From positions 197,907 through 261,906 of the forward strand of contig NW_006768769.1 in NCBI RefSeq assembly GCF_000204055.1: a stretch of 64,000 bases of DNA, in the 5' to 3' direction. The DNA comes from Melampsora larici-populina 98AG31. Taxonomy: Eukaryota; Basidiomycota; Pucciniomycetes; Pucciniales; Melampsoraceae. The notes below the pieces were generated by a model. That model searched no databases and had not been told where the DNA came from. It was given only the letters and a program-made list of their open reading frames with translations. Positions 21,161 to 32,676 of the stretch are shown piece by piece; positions within the stretch are counted from its first letter, which is position 1; every line of letters starts with the position of its first letter. The position numbers and the translations under genes are program-made.

Positions 21161-24100
21161 AATGGTGGTGTTTTCAGTGGTGGGTGCAATACCCGAACCG
21201 CTGCGCAACGCAACGGATTTTGGGCTATACCCGTTGTGATGCGCAGCCTCCGCTATGAGCGAAGGCGCCCTGGCTGCGCTATTTTTTGAAAAAAAAAGAT
21301 CTCACAATGTTGTAGCGTTTGAACCGCTATCAAACCGACATATAGCGCCGCTATGTGCGGTATTTGAGTTGAGAGCAACAAAAAAGACTGAATTTCAAAA
21401 AGAAATAACCCATGTGTACCTACCAAGCATTTAGTGCTGGGTAAGGTAGGAGAGTGAGTTAGGATTCACTATAAGTGTTATAGGAATCAAGGAGAACAAA
21501 AGAAAAGAACACAAAAAAACATATAAAAGATGAAATTTAAATCTAGATGAAAATCAACAAAGACACAACTATCGCTTCTTTTGCTGTTTCTTGGCATCTT
21601 TGTCAATATAGCTTTGAAGAGCTCTTATTGCTTCTTCAAATGCACCTTCAGGAATCATTCCTTCCTTTAACCAGGCTTGAGCCCCAACCAAGCGCTCCAT
21701 GGTTCTCGGCAGCATACTTCCTCTTGAAGGAGTACAGATATCGGCAGCGGCCGAGAACGTCCGCTCGCACGCGCAGGAGGTGGCTGAGACCGAAAGATAA
21801 TCACGGGCCAGTTTGGCGAGGGTTGGGAAATGTTTATGATGTACCTGTTGATTGCAGAAAAGAAGAATAATGTCAGATTGTTATTAATGAAAAGAAAACA
21901 GAGAGAAGATAACACCAACCTTCCACCATTCAAGTGGGGTTTGGTCTTTCTCAATTCAAAATTGGACTTGCAAATAGTCGTCCAGCTCCAAGGTGAAAGC
22001 CTTTGTAGGAAGGTCATTGGCCCCACCAAAGACATCAAAAGTGTCAACCTCCGCAGGTTCTTCCGGGTCCTCAAGAGGTGGTGTTGACTCACGTCCTTCG
22101 GATGCTTCCAAGGTGTCAGTGAAGGCTGCCCCAATCAAAAGCTTAGAGGATAGGTCATATTCAGGATAATGAAGAGAAAAGAATTTTTGTCGGAATCGGG
22201 GGTTAAGGACCGTTTCCAAGACTATAGCTTCACACTCTGCGGCCTCGTGTTGATACTCAGCAAGCCATTTAAGCATTATGTCGATAGCATTGTCCAGGGT
22301 TGGAAAGGAGAAAGAATTGACTTGATGTTGTTTTGGCTCGCTGATGACTCGTTTGTATTCTGCCAGTAGAATACATCCAGTGGGCCCGTTTCCCTCAACT
22401 CTGGCCGTGGCATCGACGAAGGTCTAGATTAAATCAAAGTGTTAGTAATCATAATAAAGAGATAAATGAAGGAAGAAAAATGCACTACCTTCACAACTTT
22501 GTTCACTAACTCGACAGCATGCCATTCTGATGCGGATATAGTGGCACCCTTGAAAAAACAGGCCTTGCGATCGGCAGCTATCATCAAATTGATGACCTGT
22601 CACAAGCCTGGTGAGTTATGTGGAATAATAAAAGCACGAGAGGGAAGCAAAAAAAAGTAAATACAAAATCCTTACCTCCTGTGCCTCGCAAGCAATCTTC
22701 CGACTTTTGTAATGACTATTCCATCTAGTCTTGCAAGGTCTTTTGACCATGCGGCCGGTGTATCCCATCCGGCTTGCACAACTCTTGAGGTTGTTACGAC
22801 GCGCTGCACTGCTGGCGATTTGGCCAGACACTGCATCTACCTACTTAAAAAAATCGAATTAAATTCAAACATCAGCAAAGTCAATGGAGGATAGTGAGAA
22901 TAATGAAGAAAGGCAAATTGATGCTCACCTTTTTAAGAGCTGAAGCAACTACATCATCCTCTTCACAACCCAATCCATCATCATCTTGGTCTTCTTCCTC
23001 GTCATCAACACCATCGTGATCATCAAGTAAATCCTCATCTGATTCGTCTGATTCGGAACCGTATTCAACGTCGTCTTCGCCGTTGTTGACTTCAACACCA
23101 GGAATTGGTAGAGGAACCCCATGTGGAGTTGAGGGTTTTTGCCGACCTACCTTTTGTCCAAGAGCCTTGAGGCCATGCCCAACAACTAGATCATAAATAT
23201 TAAACGCAAACCAGGTTCGCTTACAAAACCTGACAAAATCTGCCATTAGTGTTGTATTTGAGTTTTGCACACTGGCAGAAATCAATCAATGTGAATCAAT
23301 TTGCATTCACCATGATTTTCAAATGCAATCACCTATCAGGTGGGTTGTTCTTCACCTCCTATCCGGAAACAATTAGTGGATACATCAAATTTGTTTCAGC
23401 CTCAGCTGCCAATCCAATCTTCAATCATATTCACACATAGTCCCTCAATACTTGCAATGAAATTCAACAACAGTCAAATACTGCCAAACACATTCTTTTC
23501 TACTCCACTGATGATTTTTAGACCGTTCATTTGGCTGTATGATTTCAAAAGGTATGTTTTGTTTTTGTTTGCCTTTCCTCAGATCTGCTGTTTTGAAAAT
23601 CAAGTACTGAAATTCTGCTTTAATTTGGATTTTTGACCCATTCTTAGATCAATTGTCTCAACAGAATTAAATGTATTCATATCAACTGCCTCTATAGCCT
23701 CTTCTCAATGACATTCATCTAGAGATTTGATCCAGAAGGATTTGTCGATTTCAAGCATGTTTCAATCTCAACTTTGGAAACAAAAGCTAACTAATAAACT
23801 GCTTTCTTTTGGTTCTTGGTCACGGAGTGTAGGTGGTGAAATCAAGTGAAGAGGAAGCCAAGTGCTGGCCCTGTCTACGGGAATCGGATTAATTTGAACT
23901 TGATGTAAGATCAGCAAGGCCTATGAACGAAATACATGTTTCAGGATGGGATTCTGTTCAAGTGATGCAGATTGATCAAGATGTCACATCTCAATACTAC
24001 GCACATCCAATCAGTATCAAGCAGTCTTGCTTGAATTTTCTCATCTAACGTCGTTTCTATTCTACGCCATCTCTGAAACGCAGCAACAACAACACCCAAA

Positions 24101-24243
24101 GTCAACCATCACCCCTGTTCAATTCTTCAACCTCTATTCGACCTCTTCTAGGCTTCATCCACTTCGACCTCTGTAATTCGTTCACCTTTATTGAATTCAA
24201 TCCAAGCTAAAATTAAACATCAAGTTTTGATTGAAAAAAGATC

Positions 24244-24540
24244 ATGAAAGTTTATCAAGTGTGGAATTTATCAGATCCTGCTTGCGAATTTCATGTAAGT
24301 CACCAAGCAAAAACCCCCGAGTTTCAAAAAAATGATTGATTGATTGGTTGATGTGGTTTTTTTGTATATTATTTCTTTCCTAAGTTAGTTCAGCCTGATC
24401 AAATTCATTCATAACAAAGACCTCAATAATTACAAGACAAAAGAAAATGGGAATTAGCTAAAAGGTCAAACCCAGTTCCGAATCGAATGGTACCTGTTTT
24501 AGCCATTGGAACCCAAAATCCAATTAATATCAACAAGCTC
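24244..24540 (+). pseudogene. Possible captured host gene fragment inside the Helitron
   Basis: An ATG at 24244 opens 17 codons (MKVYQVWNLSDPACEFH) ending at a GTAAGT donor (24295). Upstream is a CT-rich leader like a fungal 5' region. About 150 bases on, an open stretch reads KWELAKRSNPVPNRMVPVL with further sense codons (about 24447-24565). Together they look like the first two exons of a host gene. The phase of the second piece does not fit the first donor simply, and no family is recognised. Helitrons are known to capture such fragments. Confidence 0.4.
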
Positions 24541-27223
24541 GAGTTTTTCAAGTTTCTCAAGCTAATTTACAATTAGACCGATTAATTTTTTTGAGTTCTC
24601 TCAACTTCTGTCTGTTCCTCTTACTATTTATTGGTTCCTTTGGGGTTCTCTTCTAGGAATTTCCGAATAAGTTACATAGTCAAAAAATTAAGTTTATACT
24701 CAACAATTGAACTTCCTCGATCAAGAACAAACCAATCGATCTGATCCAAACATTCAATCATGAGATCATGAGATCACCAGCATCAAATTTGGTAAGAGGA
24801 CGAGAACGAACCCCTTAAACAGGTCTTTGGACTTTCGATTAGGTTACAGAAAACGGATCAAAGACCTAACGTTAGTGAACTTTGGTCGTACATAAGTTTT
24901 TTGGAAAAATAGGGTAGAAAAAGAAGTAATTACTAACTTTTCGACCCTCCTTTTGGAATGATATCAAGATCCATGACTGAACGATATACAATTATGAAAA
25001 AGAATACTCGAGATGAAGATGAATGCATCATGTTTTGGTAAAGATGTTCCTCCGATAAACAAATGAGAAAGTGAGTTTATGACCTTGACCAATTTGATTT
25101 GAGTGATGGCCTCTTGAGCTGACTTCCCATCATCCGATCAAAGTTTTGGTTGGAATGAGATTGGCTTAGTAGGAAACTGTTGCTAATGTATACTGCAGTG
25201 ATTCAATGATCAAGACGCCGAACTCAAAACAAGTGGTTGTGAGATGAGTTCAATTGTGACTTTCTTGATCATTTTTTGTAAACACACTCATCCCTTTTCT
25301 TTCGTCAAAAGTTTAAACATCTCAGTCAGAAGTATTAGTGACCCAAGGTTGATTGGTATTGTTGATAAATTCGCTATCTATGGTAAGAACAATGGCGAAC
25401 AGCTTTGAGGTCTTCTGGCGTAGGTATCTTTGATTCCCGCTTTTTGTTCTCATTCTACCCTCAAAGTTGTGGGATTCTGGGTATGGCTTTGATTGTTCAA
25501 ACCTGTAAAATTCAAAATGACAACTAACCTGATATTTGAAACTATCTAGATCAATCTCTTGATGAAATGATATGTGGTCGACTTATCAAATACAGACCTG
25601 ATTGAATCTAACTAAAAATCGAGTTCCTGTCAGATTGGTTGATTTTCACGCCAGATCTTTTTTATCACAGCTTTCATTTCTGGGTACAATCCAACCGGTG
25701 TTGATTTATATCAAATATTACACAGACATCTCCAGTAAGCGATCTACTTTGTCATGGAATACTGATATCAAAAGCCCCGAAAAATCAAATGGATCTTGAG
25801 CTGTTTATCTTGAATCGAATCAAATCAAATGATCAACAACATCAACATTGAGGACCAATCTCATATCATCTAGCTCATGAATCAATCATCAAATCAATTA
25901 AGCATTGGCATGGAACTCAAAGAACTCAACCGTTGATCACCATTGTAATTGATTGATAATTGTCATCAGCTGATTAAGCAAATTAACATACATACCTCTT
26001 TTGTGGATTACATCATGGCAAATTGGAATGAATTGAATTTACTAATCTCAATATCAACAACTGATATCACACAGCCCAACCTAATAAGGTAAAGGTCAAC
26101 ATCAGAATCAAACAAACCAATTGACAAACAAAATTGTGGCCAATTGATAATATAAACTGAAATTAATCATCCCAAAAGATTGTTATTCATCAAAGACAGA
26201 TAGCATGATCAATCATTAATTGAAATTGTCATACTGCTCCCGTGTGGTTTACTAATAAAACATGAACTCCTACCTTCATACTCTCAAGACTTCAAAATGA
26301 CTCTCGAACTATCACACAAATTGAAGGAACAGCATTTGCATTTGAAGACTACTATCACCCTAAACATACATAACAAATTTGGTGATCTTACACTCAATGA
26401 ACATGTGCAAATGAAAACATGAACTATTCAATGAAAAGGAAGACTTCAACTTTCTTCTATGTATTTAGTTCTTTATCAATATTTGACATGGTTAGAGTTT
26501 TCAATTTGAAGGTCTTCTCAAGAGAATTGCAATGCAACAATTGTTGTTTCAAAAGATATTTCCAAGTGATCTGACAATCATTTAAAATCAAAACCAGAAG
26601 TTGAGAGGTATGTATATCCAGGTTTGATTTACAACTTGGAATTTATCAAACAGAGGCATGGATCATCATTGGCCCTGATAAAACATTCTTCAACATCTTC
26701 AATGCTCTGTGGTACTTCAGGAGATTCAACAAAGCTCAATTTTATTGGAGGACTTGTGAGAAGTTTGAGACAATGTTTAAATGTGTTAAAATGGTGGAAT
26801 TTGTGAATAGCTATGTGAATTGAAAATGTGAGGCATTCAAAATCTTGAAGGATTCAGTGGTACATTTGAGTTTCAAGTGATCTGAGATTCTTAGCCAGCA
26901 ATTGTCTTCATCACAAACTTGAGCAGGTAGCTCTTGATTAGATTTGAGGACCAAATTACAAAACAAAGAAGTAAGGTGTATCCAAAAAGTGTGCAATTGC
27001 AAAGTGATGACTGGGATTCAGACATCATGTGCAACTCAAACCCATTGGGTCTTACTTCATTTAGAGAAATGTAAATGAGTGACTTTCGCACTTTTTTCAT
27101 AACTTGGAGAATTGAAACAGGTACAATATGTACTTCAAATATGTCCACAGGCAAGCTCTATGTGAAATTGTGTCAAACAGATTGACAACCAGGCGCAGCT
27201 ACAACTGAACTTGACATGTCAAG

Positions 27224-27249
27224 AGCGGCGCCCGCCGCTGATATGCTAG
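27224..27249 (+). other. Helitron 3' terminal hairpin and CTAG end
   Basis: A GC-rich stem AGCGGC (27224-27229) pairs with GCCGCT (27234-27239), followed by GATATG and the terminal CTAG. This is the termination signal used in rolling-circle transposition. Confidence 0.88.
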
Positions 27250-28432
27250 TTCATTTTATGGGCATAGCATCTTACATGGTGAGTTGAAGCTTCCCATGAT
27301 GCTGGATCATCGGCTTGCAGGAACATTGACCGAAGCTCGGAGGCCATTGGGCTGTTATTGCCTCCACTGTCGGTCGTTTGGGCCAACATGTAGGTAGGAG
27401 CCAACGTCAAAAAAAGATATCAGTCTATGTATGATCAAAATAAAAAGAAAAAGAGAGAAATGAAAACAAAAGGAAAGGAAAGGAGTTGTGTACTTATCTT
27501 ATGATGAAGACCGTGCCTAATCAAAAACCGGCCAATTGGTTTTGCTAAGAGAACCCCAAAATGCCGCCATCCGATCATCTTGAGGGTGAGATGGGTGGAC
27601 TTGTACTCCCAGTTGCTATCAATGTAGTTAGCTGTTGCACCGACGAAGGCATACCTATTCCCTTTTGTCGTCCATACATCATGGACAAGAGAAAAGCGGC
27701 CTTCGTTTTCCTACATCAAAAGAACAGTCAGTTGAATGAATACTACACAATTCATGATAAGAAAAAACTTTACTTGTAAAGTGGTGATGGCCTTGTCATG
27801 CAAGGCCGAAAACAATTGAACCACCTGTTTTGATGCCCAACACGTTGAACAAACTGTAGCCCCTCAATTTGAAGTGTAGAATGCTACCCGAAGGGCAACA
27901 TCCTCAAATTGTGCCCAAGGTAAAGCATGGTGTACGATCCAGACAACAAGGATGAGGTTGAGAAGGTCGACCGTGAAAGTTGGCCCCTTGACAAAAGAAT
28001 CCAATGTGCCTTTGGAAAGTTTTTTCTGCTTGTCGAGGTTTTCTTGATATGAGAGCGGAAGCTTGACACCGGAAGCGATAGCTTTATCTTGCATGGTGCA
28101 GGCAGGTCGGAATTTGTTCCCATCTCGATGTCCCCAAAGAGTGTAATATGAGGTAGGTTGCTTGAGGTAGGTGTTGTTACACCATCTACACTTGAAGGAG
28201 CAGCCCTATATAGATAAAGGATTCAAAAATCAGCAAGAGAGATGAAGAAAAGCACATTTGAAGAACAAGAAGAACCTACTTTAGGTGGGAAGAAGTACTC
28301 ACGGAGCTTCTTTACATTGAGGGAGCGACCTTCATTGTATCCAACTTCCTTGGATACAACAATCTCAACCTCGGAATCCTGATCCAAGTTTACGCCTTCA
28401 GGGACCTCAAACAGCTGAGTTAAGAGAGCAGT

Positions 28433-29790
28433 TGTCAGGGTGGCTAGTTTAATGACATACAGATTGGTCTAGTCAATCAACCCGTACGGAGGTCCTGACA
28501 AGTTATTCCGCTGGTTACGGGGAATAATCAAGCTTCTTATTGTCAAAAAGGTCTATCAGAGGATGGAGAGAATTCAATCAGTCAAGTTATTACAACTATA
28601 GATCCTGGGGAAGGCAATTTAACTACAGGCCCACTGTTTAGTTAACAGAAGATGGCGGGTCTAGCCTGAGCCGTAGTTTACTCTCAAAACTTTGAAAGTT
28701 ATTGAGCTGCCCGAGATAAGAATCTGCGGGGATTCTGTTGACACGGATGTCACAGAATCTGGGTCCTTGACTAGGGGATAATAAAGAAAGGGACTAACCA
28801 GGTGATTACACAACTGGTAGGTTTCTCTGGTGTTTTAGTAGAAGCTAGGAATGAAAGTTGACGCTGACTTTGGTTTATTTCGAGGTAATTACTGGTAAAG
28901 TTATTCTTTAGGAATTTCTCTTAAAAGTAACTCTATTCAAAACAAGTATCTAAATCTCTATTTCTTAGATGATAATCTAAATAGAAAGTTATGGGGGTAT
29001 AGTCAGGTGCCCTTTTTCGTTCTCTGGTCCAGAGGAGGAGTATTTATACCTTTTATCCCTCTGGTTAATATGTGGTTTGTTTCTTAAGCTGCTCTCATTT
29101 CTTGCTAGTATCTTGAGCAGTCACTGAATAGTGTTCTATATTTTCTCACGTACTTTTGACAGCTTTGCCCGGCTTTATAAGGAGTTACGCCGCCCGACGA
29201 GGTGCTAAGGCATCTTCGATTTCTTATTCCGTTTCCGGGAGTTCCTCGAAATCTTATTCATCTCAACTCGTGGTCATTGTTAGCTTGTGAGTTATTCTTT
29301 ATTTCCATTCAATCCTTCTTGACTGGATGAACTTCTCTTGAACTTCTCTTTCTTATCGAGATAGCATGGTCGTTCTCGTGCTGACTCCGTTATGTCTCTC
29401 TTTCGTTAGTGGGATGGTATCTCCGTCCTAGTTCTCTTTTAATGTGGTACTAGGACGTCATTGTTTATAATCTTTCACTGGTCCAGTGAATATTATTCTT
29501 TTCTTCTTTTTTCTATATGAATAGACTTTTGATACTAAGTCTTAAAAAGGTGTAATTAATTAATATTTATTTATTATTATTATTTCTTTATATATTTGTT
29601 CTTCTTCAACTAATTGTTCAACTAATTGAAGTTTTTAGCTCTTACAGCCTTTGAAACTAGCTCTGGAAGTTGTGTTCATTAGGGTGAGGTTATTATACGT
29701 CTTGAAATGAAATATAAGTTTTTGTGTTTTATTTCCTATAGAATATTTGTAGCTCTTTGGTTCTTACGTGTAAGAGCTCGGGAGCTGACA
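28433..29790 (+). repeat. Solo LTR (1358 bp) in an intron of the hAT transposase gene
   Basis: Begins TGTCAG and ends CTGACA, so the ends are TG...CA and mutually inverted. The 5-bp host word GCAGT lies immediately outside both ends (28428-28432 and 29791-29795). There is no coding region and no internal pair of LTRs, so this is a solo LTR left by LTR-LTR recombination. Its length suggests a Gypsy-type family, but the family is not identified. It sits just upstream of a splice acceptor (exon starting at 28414). The spliced transposase could have survived this insertion. Confidence 0.88.
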
Positions 29791-30975
29791 GCAGTACAGT
29801 TAATCAATACATAGTTAGGAAAGATTTAAAGAGATGATCACAGGAGATCGGTCAAGATTAGTCATGAAAAGTGAAGGAATGGAGATGTAACCTTACATCT
29901 TGTTTGACATTGGCTTTCTTAGATGGTCGAGGTGAGACTGTACCTTGTGAGCTTGGCGATCGAGATCTGACACGTTTGCTAGTGGACGAGATAGACTAGC
30001 AAACGGATAAAGGAAACAATATTCATCGTCAGCTACATCTATTAACAAAAATAGAACTTGAGATCTTGAAACTCACTTTCCCGTTTCAAATGGGTTTTGC
30101 TTTGGGTTTATTTTTGGTTTGTTTATCAGAAGGAGGTGAGGGCCGAGGAGAAGCAGCTCGATTCAAAAGAGGACCAGGAGATTCGTCCTCCGATTCTGGA
30201 TATATGGTAATAGAAGAGCGTGAATCCTTTGGAGGGACAATGAAGCCAGGCTGGGTGCAAGCCGGACTTGGAGGCCGAAGGGTTCTTCTGATCGGTACCT
30301 TGCCTGGGACTTGAAGAGTACTTCTAGCCGAGCTTTGCGATGAATTTTTCGAAACCGGCATCATAAAATAATAACAAGACTTTAGTATATGTGATCGAAA
30401 GGGTTTAGGTTGCAAACGAGGTGAAACTGACCTGATATATATAATGAAAAATCGAAAGACATTGAACCACAACTTGACCACAGTCGAATAGGAATGTTCA
30501 GGAGGCCAGGGGGTAGTAAAAGATGTGGTATAGGTATCCATTGCGCAAAAAGGCTCCTGTATGATTGTTTTGTCAGATGGAAGTGGTGATGGATGGGTGG
30601 TCTGTGGTATGCCCTGTACCCCTTTGGTCTGTACAGTTCCTCCGCTATATAGCAGAGGAAGACCAACTTGCCCGGGTCGCGCAGCGATTTCTGCGCTACC
30701 CGGATCCCTGGCCCGGGATGGTGGTGCGGAGGTACCGCTATGAAATGCGGGGCGCATAGCGCACCCAAAAAACACTACGATATCGCTCCGCCCGCACCAT
30801 TTAGTGCGGAGCCGTTCGGGTATTGGTGGGTGACTGAGGTTGAGTTGAAACTGAGCTGGATCTAGATTGAGACATGATGGTGAGTTGTGTGGATTTATGG
30901 TGGGTTAGGATAATCTACGGGATTGTATGAACTTGTGGAACTTGAAGTGATACAAAGTTCAAACTCCAAGGGTGA

Positions 30976-30999
30976 CCCCGTTAGGTTACCCTAACGGGG
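30976..30999. repeat. Perfect 10-bp stem hairpin
   Basis: CCCCGTTAGG, a four-base loop TTAC, then CCTAACGGGG. It lies about 140 bp beyond the hAT right end. It is not followed by a T-run. It could be a remnant of an inverted-repeat element end. Confidence 0.6.
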
Positions 31000-32670
31000 C
31001 TGAACCTGCAAGAAAAAGCCCCACAGTTTTATCCTCGGTATGGCAGCGTACTTGCAATGGGCGTGCAGCACAATGCTCCGCAGCCTTGCACAGCCGCTTG
31101 GCAACACCTCCAGCAACGTCTGCAGCGCACCAGGATATTCTAAAAGCCAGAATCAGAAGCATGCAACGCAGCTGGGCAGCTGCAGTGAAGCCATAAAGGT
31201 TTTGCTGTGCAACGTGCCACTGCACATTGCAGCAGCGCAATAAGTCCGGTGTTGCTACACTACAAGCTACTGTAGCTGGTTTTTGTTCCTCTATGCTATA
31301 CTACAGGGCCAAAACTTGGTTAGCTGGAGATTTCCCAGGACTCTGCGTAGGGTAGCTGGAATTCATTCATGCTGAGGAATGGGTCTTTTTTGATCTGGAT
31401 ACTTTTTGTATCTGGTTCACGCTAAACGGCCGCAGAGGGCAGGCTTGATTAGCATGGGTAATAAAGCCTGACAAAATAGAAAAAAACCACAACTTGAACA
31501 GAGAGACTAAACTAAATAAGTACGAGTTATAGAGGGTGGTTTTTCTTGTAATACACTTGTGCTCTAACTTAAAACAACTGATTTTTTCTACTTTTTACCT
31601 TACAAATTTTATAACTGTGGGGAGAAGAAACAATGAAATTAAGATACAATAGTTAATACTTATATTGCTAGGGCGGGTGGGAGGTAAATAAATTTATTGC
31701 TGATGATATTTTTGATGGAGTAAAAAGAATCAGGATAATGAACCAGGATAATAGAAAGATGATAATTTTTGATTATAATTTTTTCAATATTGAATTTGGG
31801 AATTAGGGAAATGATCTTCCTATGCATCCAATTCTTCAATGACATCATTTGTAAAATTCTTCTATGAGAAGAGTATCATATAAAATTTGTCTACAAAGAA
31901 TGGATGTGGTAGAGTGATCTGGCTACTTCAGTTATCCAATCTTTTTTCCCGACCCATTCCCATTCTTCAATACTACGCACCGACTACTATTCATGTTAGC
32001 TGTAGCTTAGCGGCATGTTTTTAGCTACACTATTTTATGATATAAACTACAGGTGGATTAGCTGTCTCAGTGTTTCCACACCATTCAGACTGGCCATGAT
32101 GCTAGGCTACAAGGTCATGTAGAATTTTTATCAGAACAACTTTCCCTGCGGAGGTATTGGACGGCTAGGACTTTGATGGCAACATCATATTTACCGGGTC
32201 ACACGGCATGCTTTACTTGGATGTCTGGAGCTCATGAATCAAAAGCGGTACCTAATCAGTGGCTCACAAAACCAAGGTGAAGCTGAAGGGACAAAACTCA
32301 AGGTCAAGGGACAAAAATGACTCACCCAAATAGAACAGGTAATCAGCCGTCAATCAGAAGTGGCAGCACCATTGTCAAAGAAGTGATGTGGCGGACCAGC
32401 AGAATTGTGGATTTGGATGACGGCCAGATCAGAAGTCGGGGATGGGTCCTCCAAGGTGACGCCTGAGGGGTCACAGCTGGTAAAAAAAAGGGTGGACTGT
32501 GGTTAGGTTACGAATCCAATAGATAATGTGCACTGGGATGAAGTACACACCTGTATTGGCTGTATTGGACCAGTGGTGTCAAATCAAGGATGAAAGAAAA
32601 GTTTTCACCATGACACAAATTTGCAGAACAGCTGTATCAAAGTCCCTTTGCGCAAGTAGTCAAGACTTGC
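31000..32670. other. Intergenic, no gene recognised
   Basis: Short ORFs at 30972-31243 lie in GC-rich sequence but have no recognisable domain and mirror each other on both strands. The remainder is AT-rich, with GTAGCT/AGCTAC-rich words around 31250-31330 and 31990-32070 that hint at another degraded inverted-repeat element. Confidence 0.35.
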
Positions 32671-32676
32671 AGCTAA

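Larger units (their letters stand above)
23191..27249 (+). mobile_element. Non-autonomous Helitron inserted in the hAT transposase gene
   Basis: The 4059-bp insertion begins with TC (TCATAAATATTAAACGC), ends with CTAG, and carries a hairpin AGCGGC/GCCGCT (27224-27239) six bases before the end. These are the canonical Helitron termini. It lies between an A (23190) and a T (27250). Deleting it exactly between these bases rejoins the host codons without frame change, so that YAHKMN is followed directly by LVVGHG. No target duplication is made, as expected for Helitrons. The interior has no Rep/helicase ORF, but it holds at least one exon-like gene fragment near 24244-24540. Confidence 0.92.
21569..30364 (-). 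pseudogene. hAT transposase gene, disrupted
   Basis: Exons can be followed on the minus strand from ATG at 30364 or 30361 to TAG at 21569-21571. They are: a Ser/Pro-rich start (30364-30077); a basic exon (29995-29897); 28414-28280; a BED-type zinc-finger exon GCSFKCRWC...H (28205-27774) running into LSKGTLDSFVK; FSLVHDVWTTKGNRYAFVGA (from 27710); AQTTDSGGNNSPMASELRSM; then RCYAHKMN, interrupted by the Helitron; VVGHGLKALGQKVG; an acidic stretch; CKTRWNSHYKS; and the C-terminal dimerisation domain FPTLAKLARDYLSVSATSC with CERTFSAA (21820-21569). In-frame TGA codons interrupt conserved sequence at three points (just before NGK in exon 1, in FYTSN-GAT, and in QF-IEKDQ). Each would be CGA if one transition were reversed. 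The copy is inactive. Confidence 0.8.
21175..30836 (-). mobile_element. hAT DNA transposon, interrupted by a Helitron and a solo LTR
   Basis: The left end CAGTGGTGGGTGCAATACCC and the right end (reverse complement CAGTCACCCACCAATACCCG) form a short imperfect terminal inverted repeat sharing CAATACCCGAAC. GC-rich subterminal regions have AGCGGAGC-type words. The interior encodes a multi-exon hAT transposase on the minus strand. A 4059-bp Helitron (23191-27249) and a 1358-bp solo LTR (28433-29790) are nested inside. Removing both leaves about 4.2 kb, a normal size for a hAT element. The expected 8-bp target duplication is not visible (left flank GGTGTTTT, right flank AGGTTGAG), so one end may be chimeric or misplaced. 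Confidence 0.7.

Noticed and set aside
21667..22134. 155-aa minus-strand ORF
   Set aside because: It mixes frames of the hAT C-terminal exon with its intron; the correct frame gives the hAT dimerisation domain instead.
22881..23285. 134-aa ORF as a single gene
   Set aside because: Its first part belongs to the Helitron and the rest to a hAT exon; it is a junction artefact of the insertion.
30086..30775. 229-aa ORF as an independent protein
   Set aside because: Only the part from 30364 onward fits the first exon of the hAT transposase; the upstream part is the GC-rich terminal region.
31030..31243. GC-rich overlapping ORFs on both strands
   Set aside because: Open frames on both strands reflect composition (GCAGC-rich words); no homology recognised.
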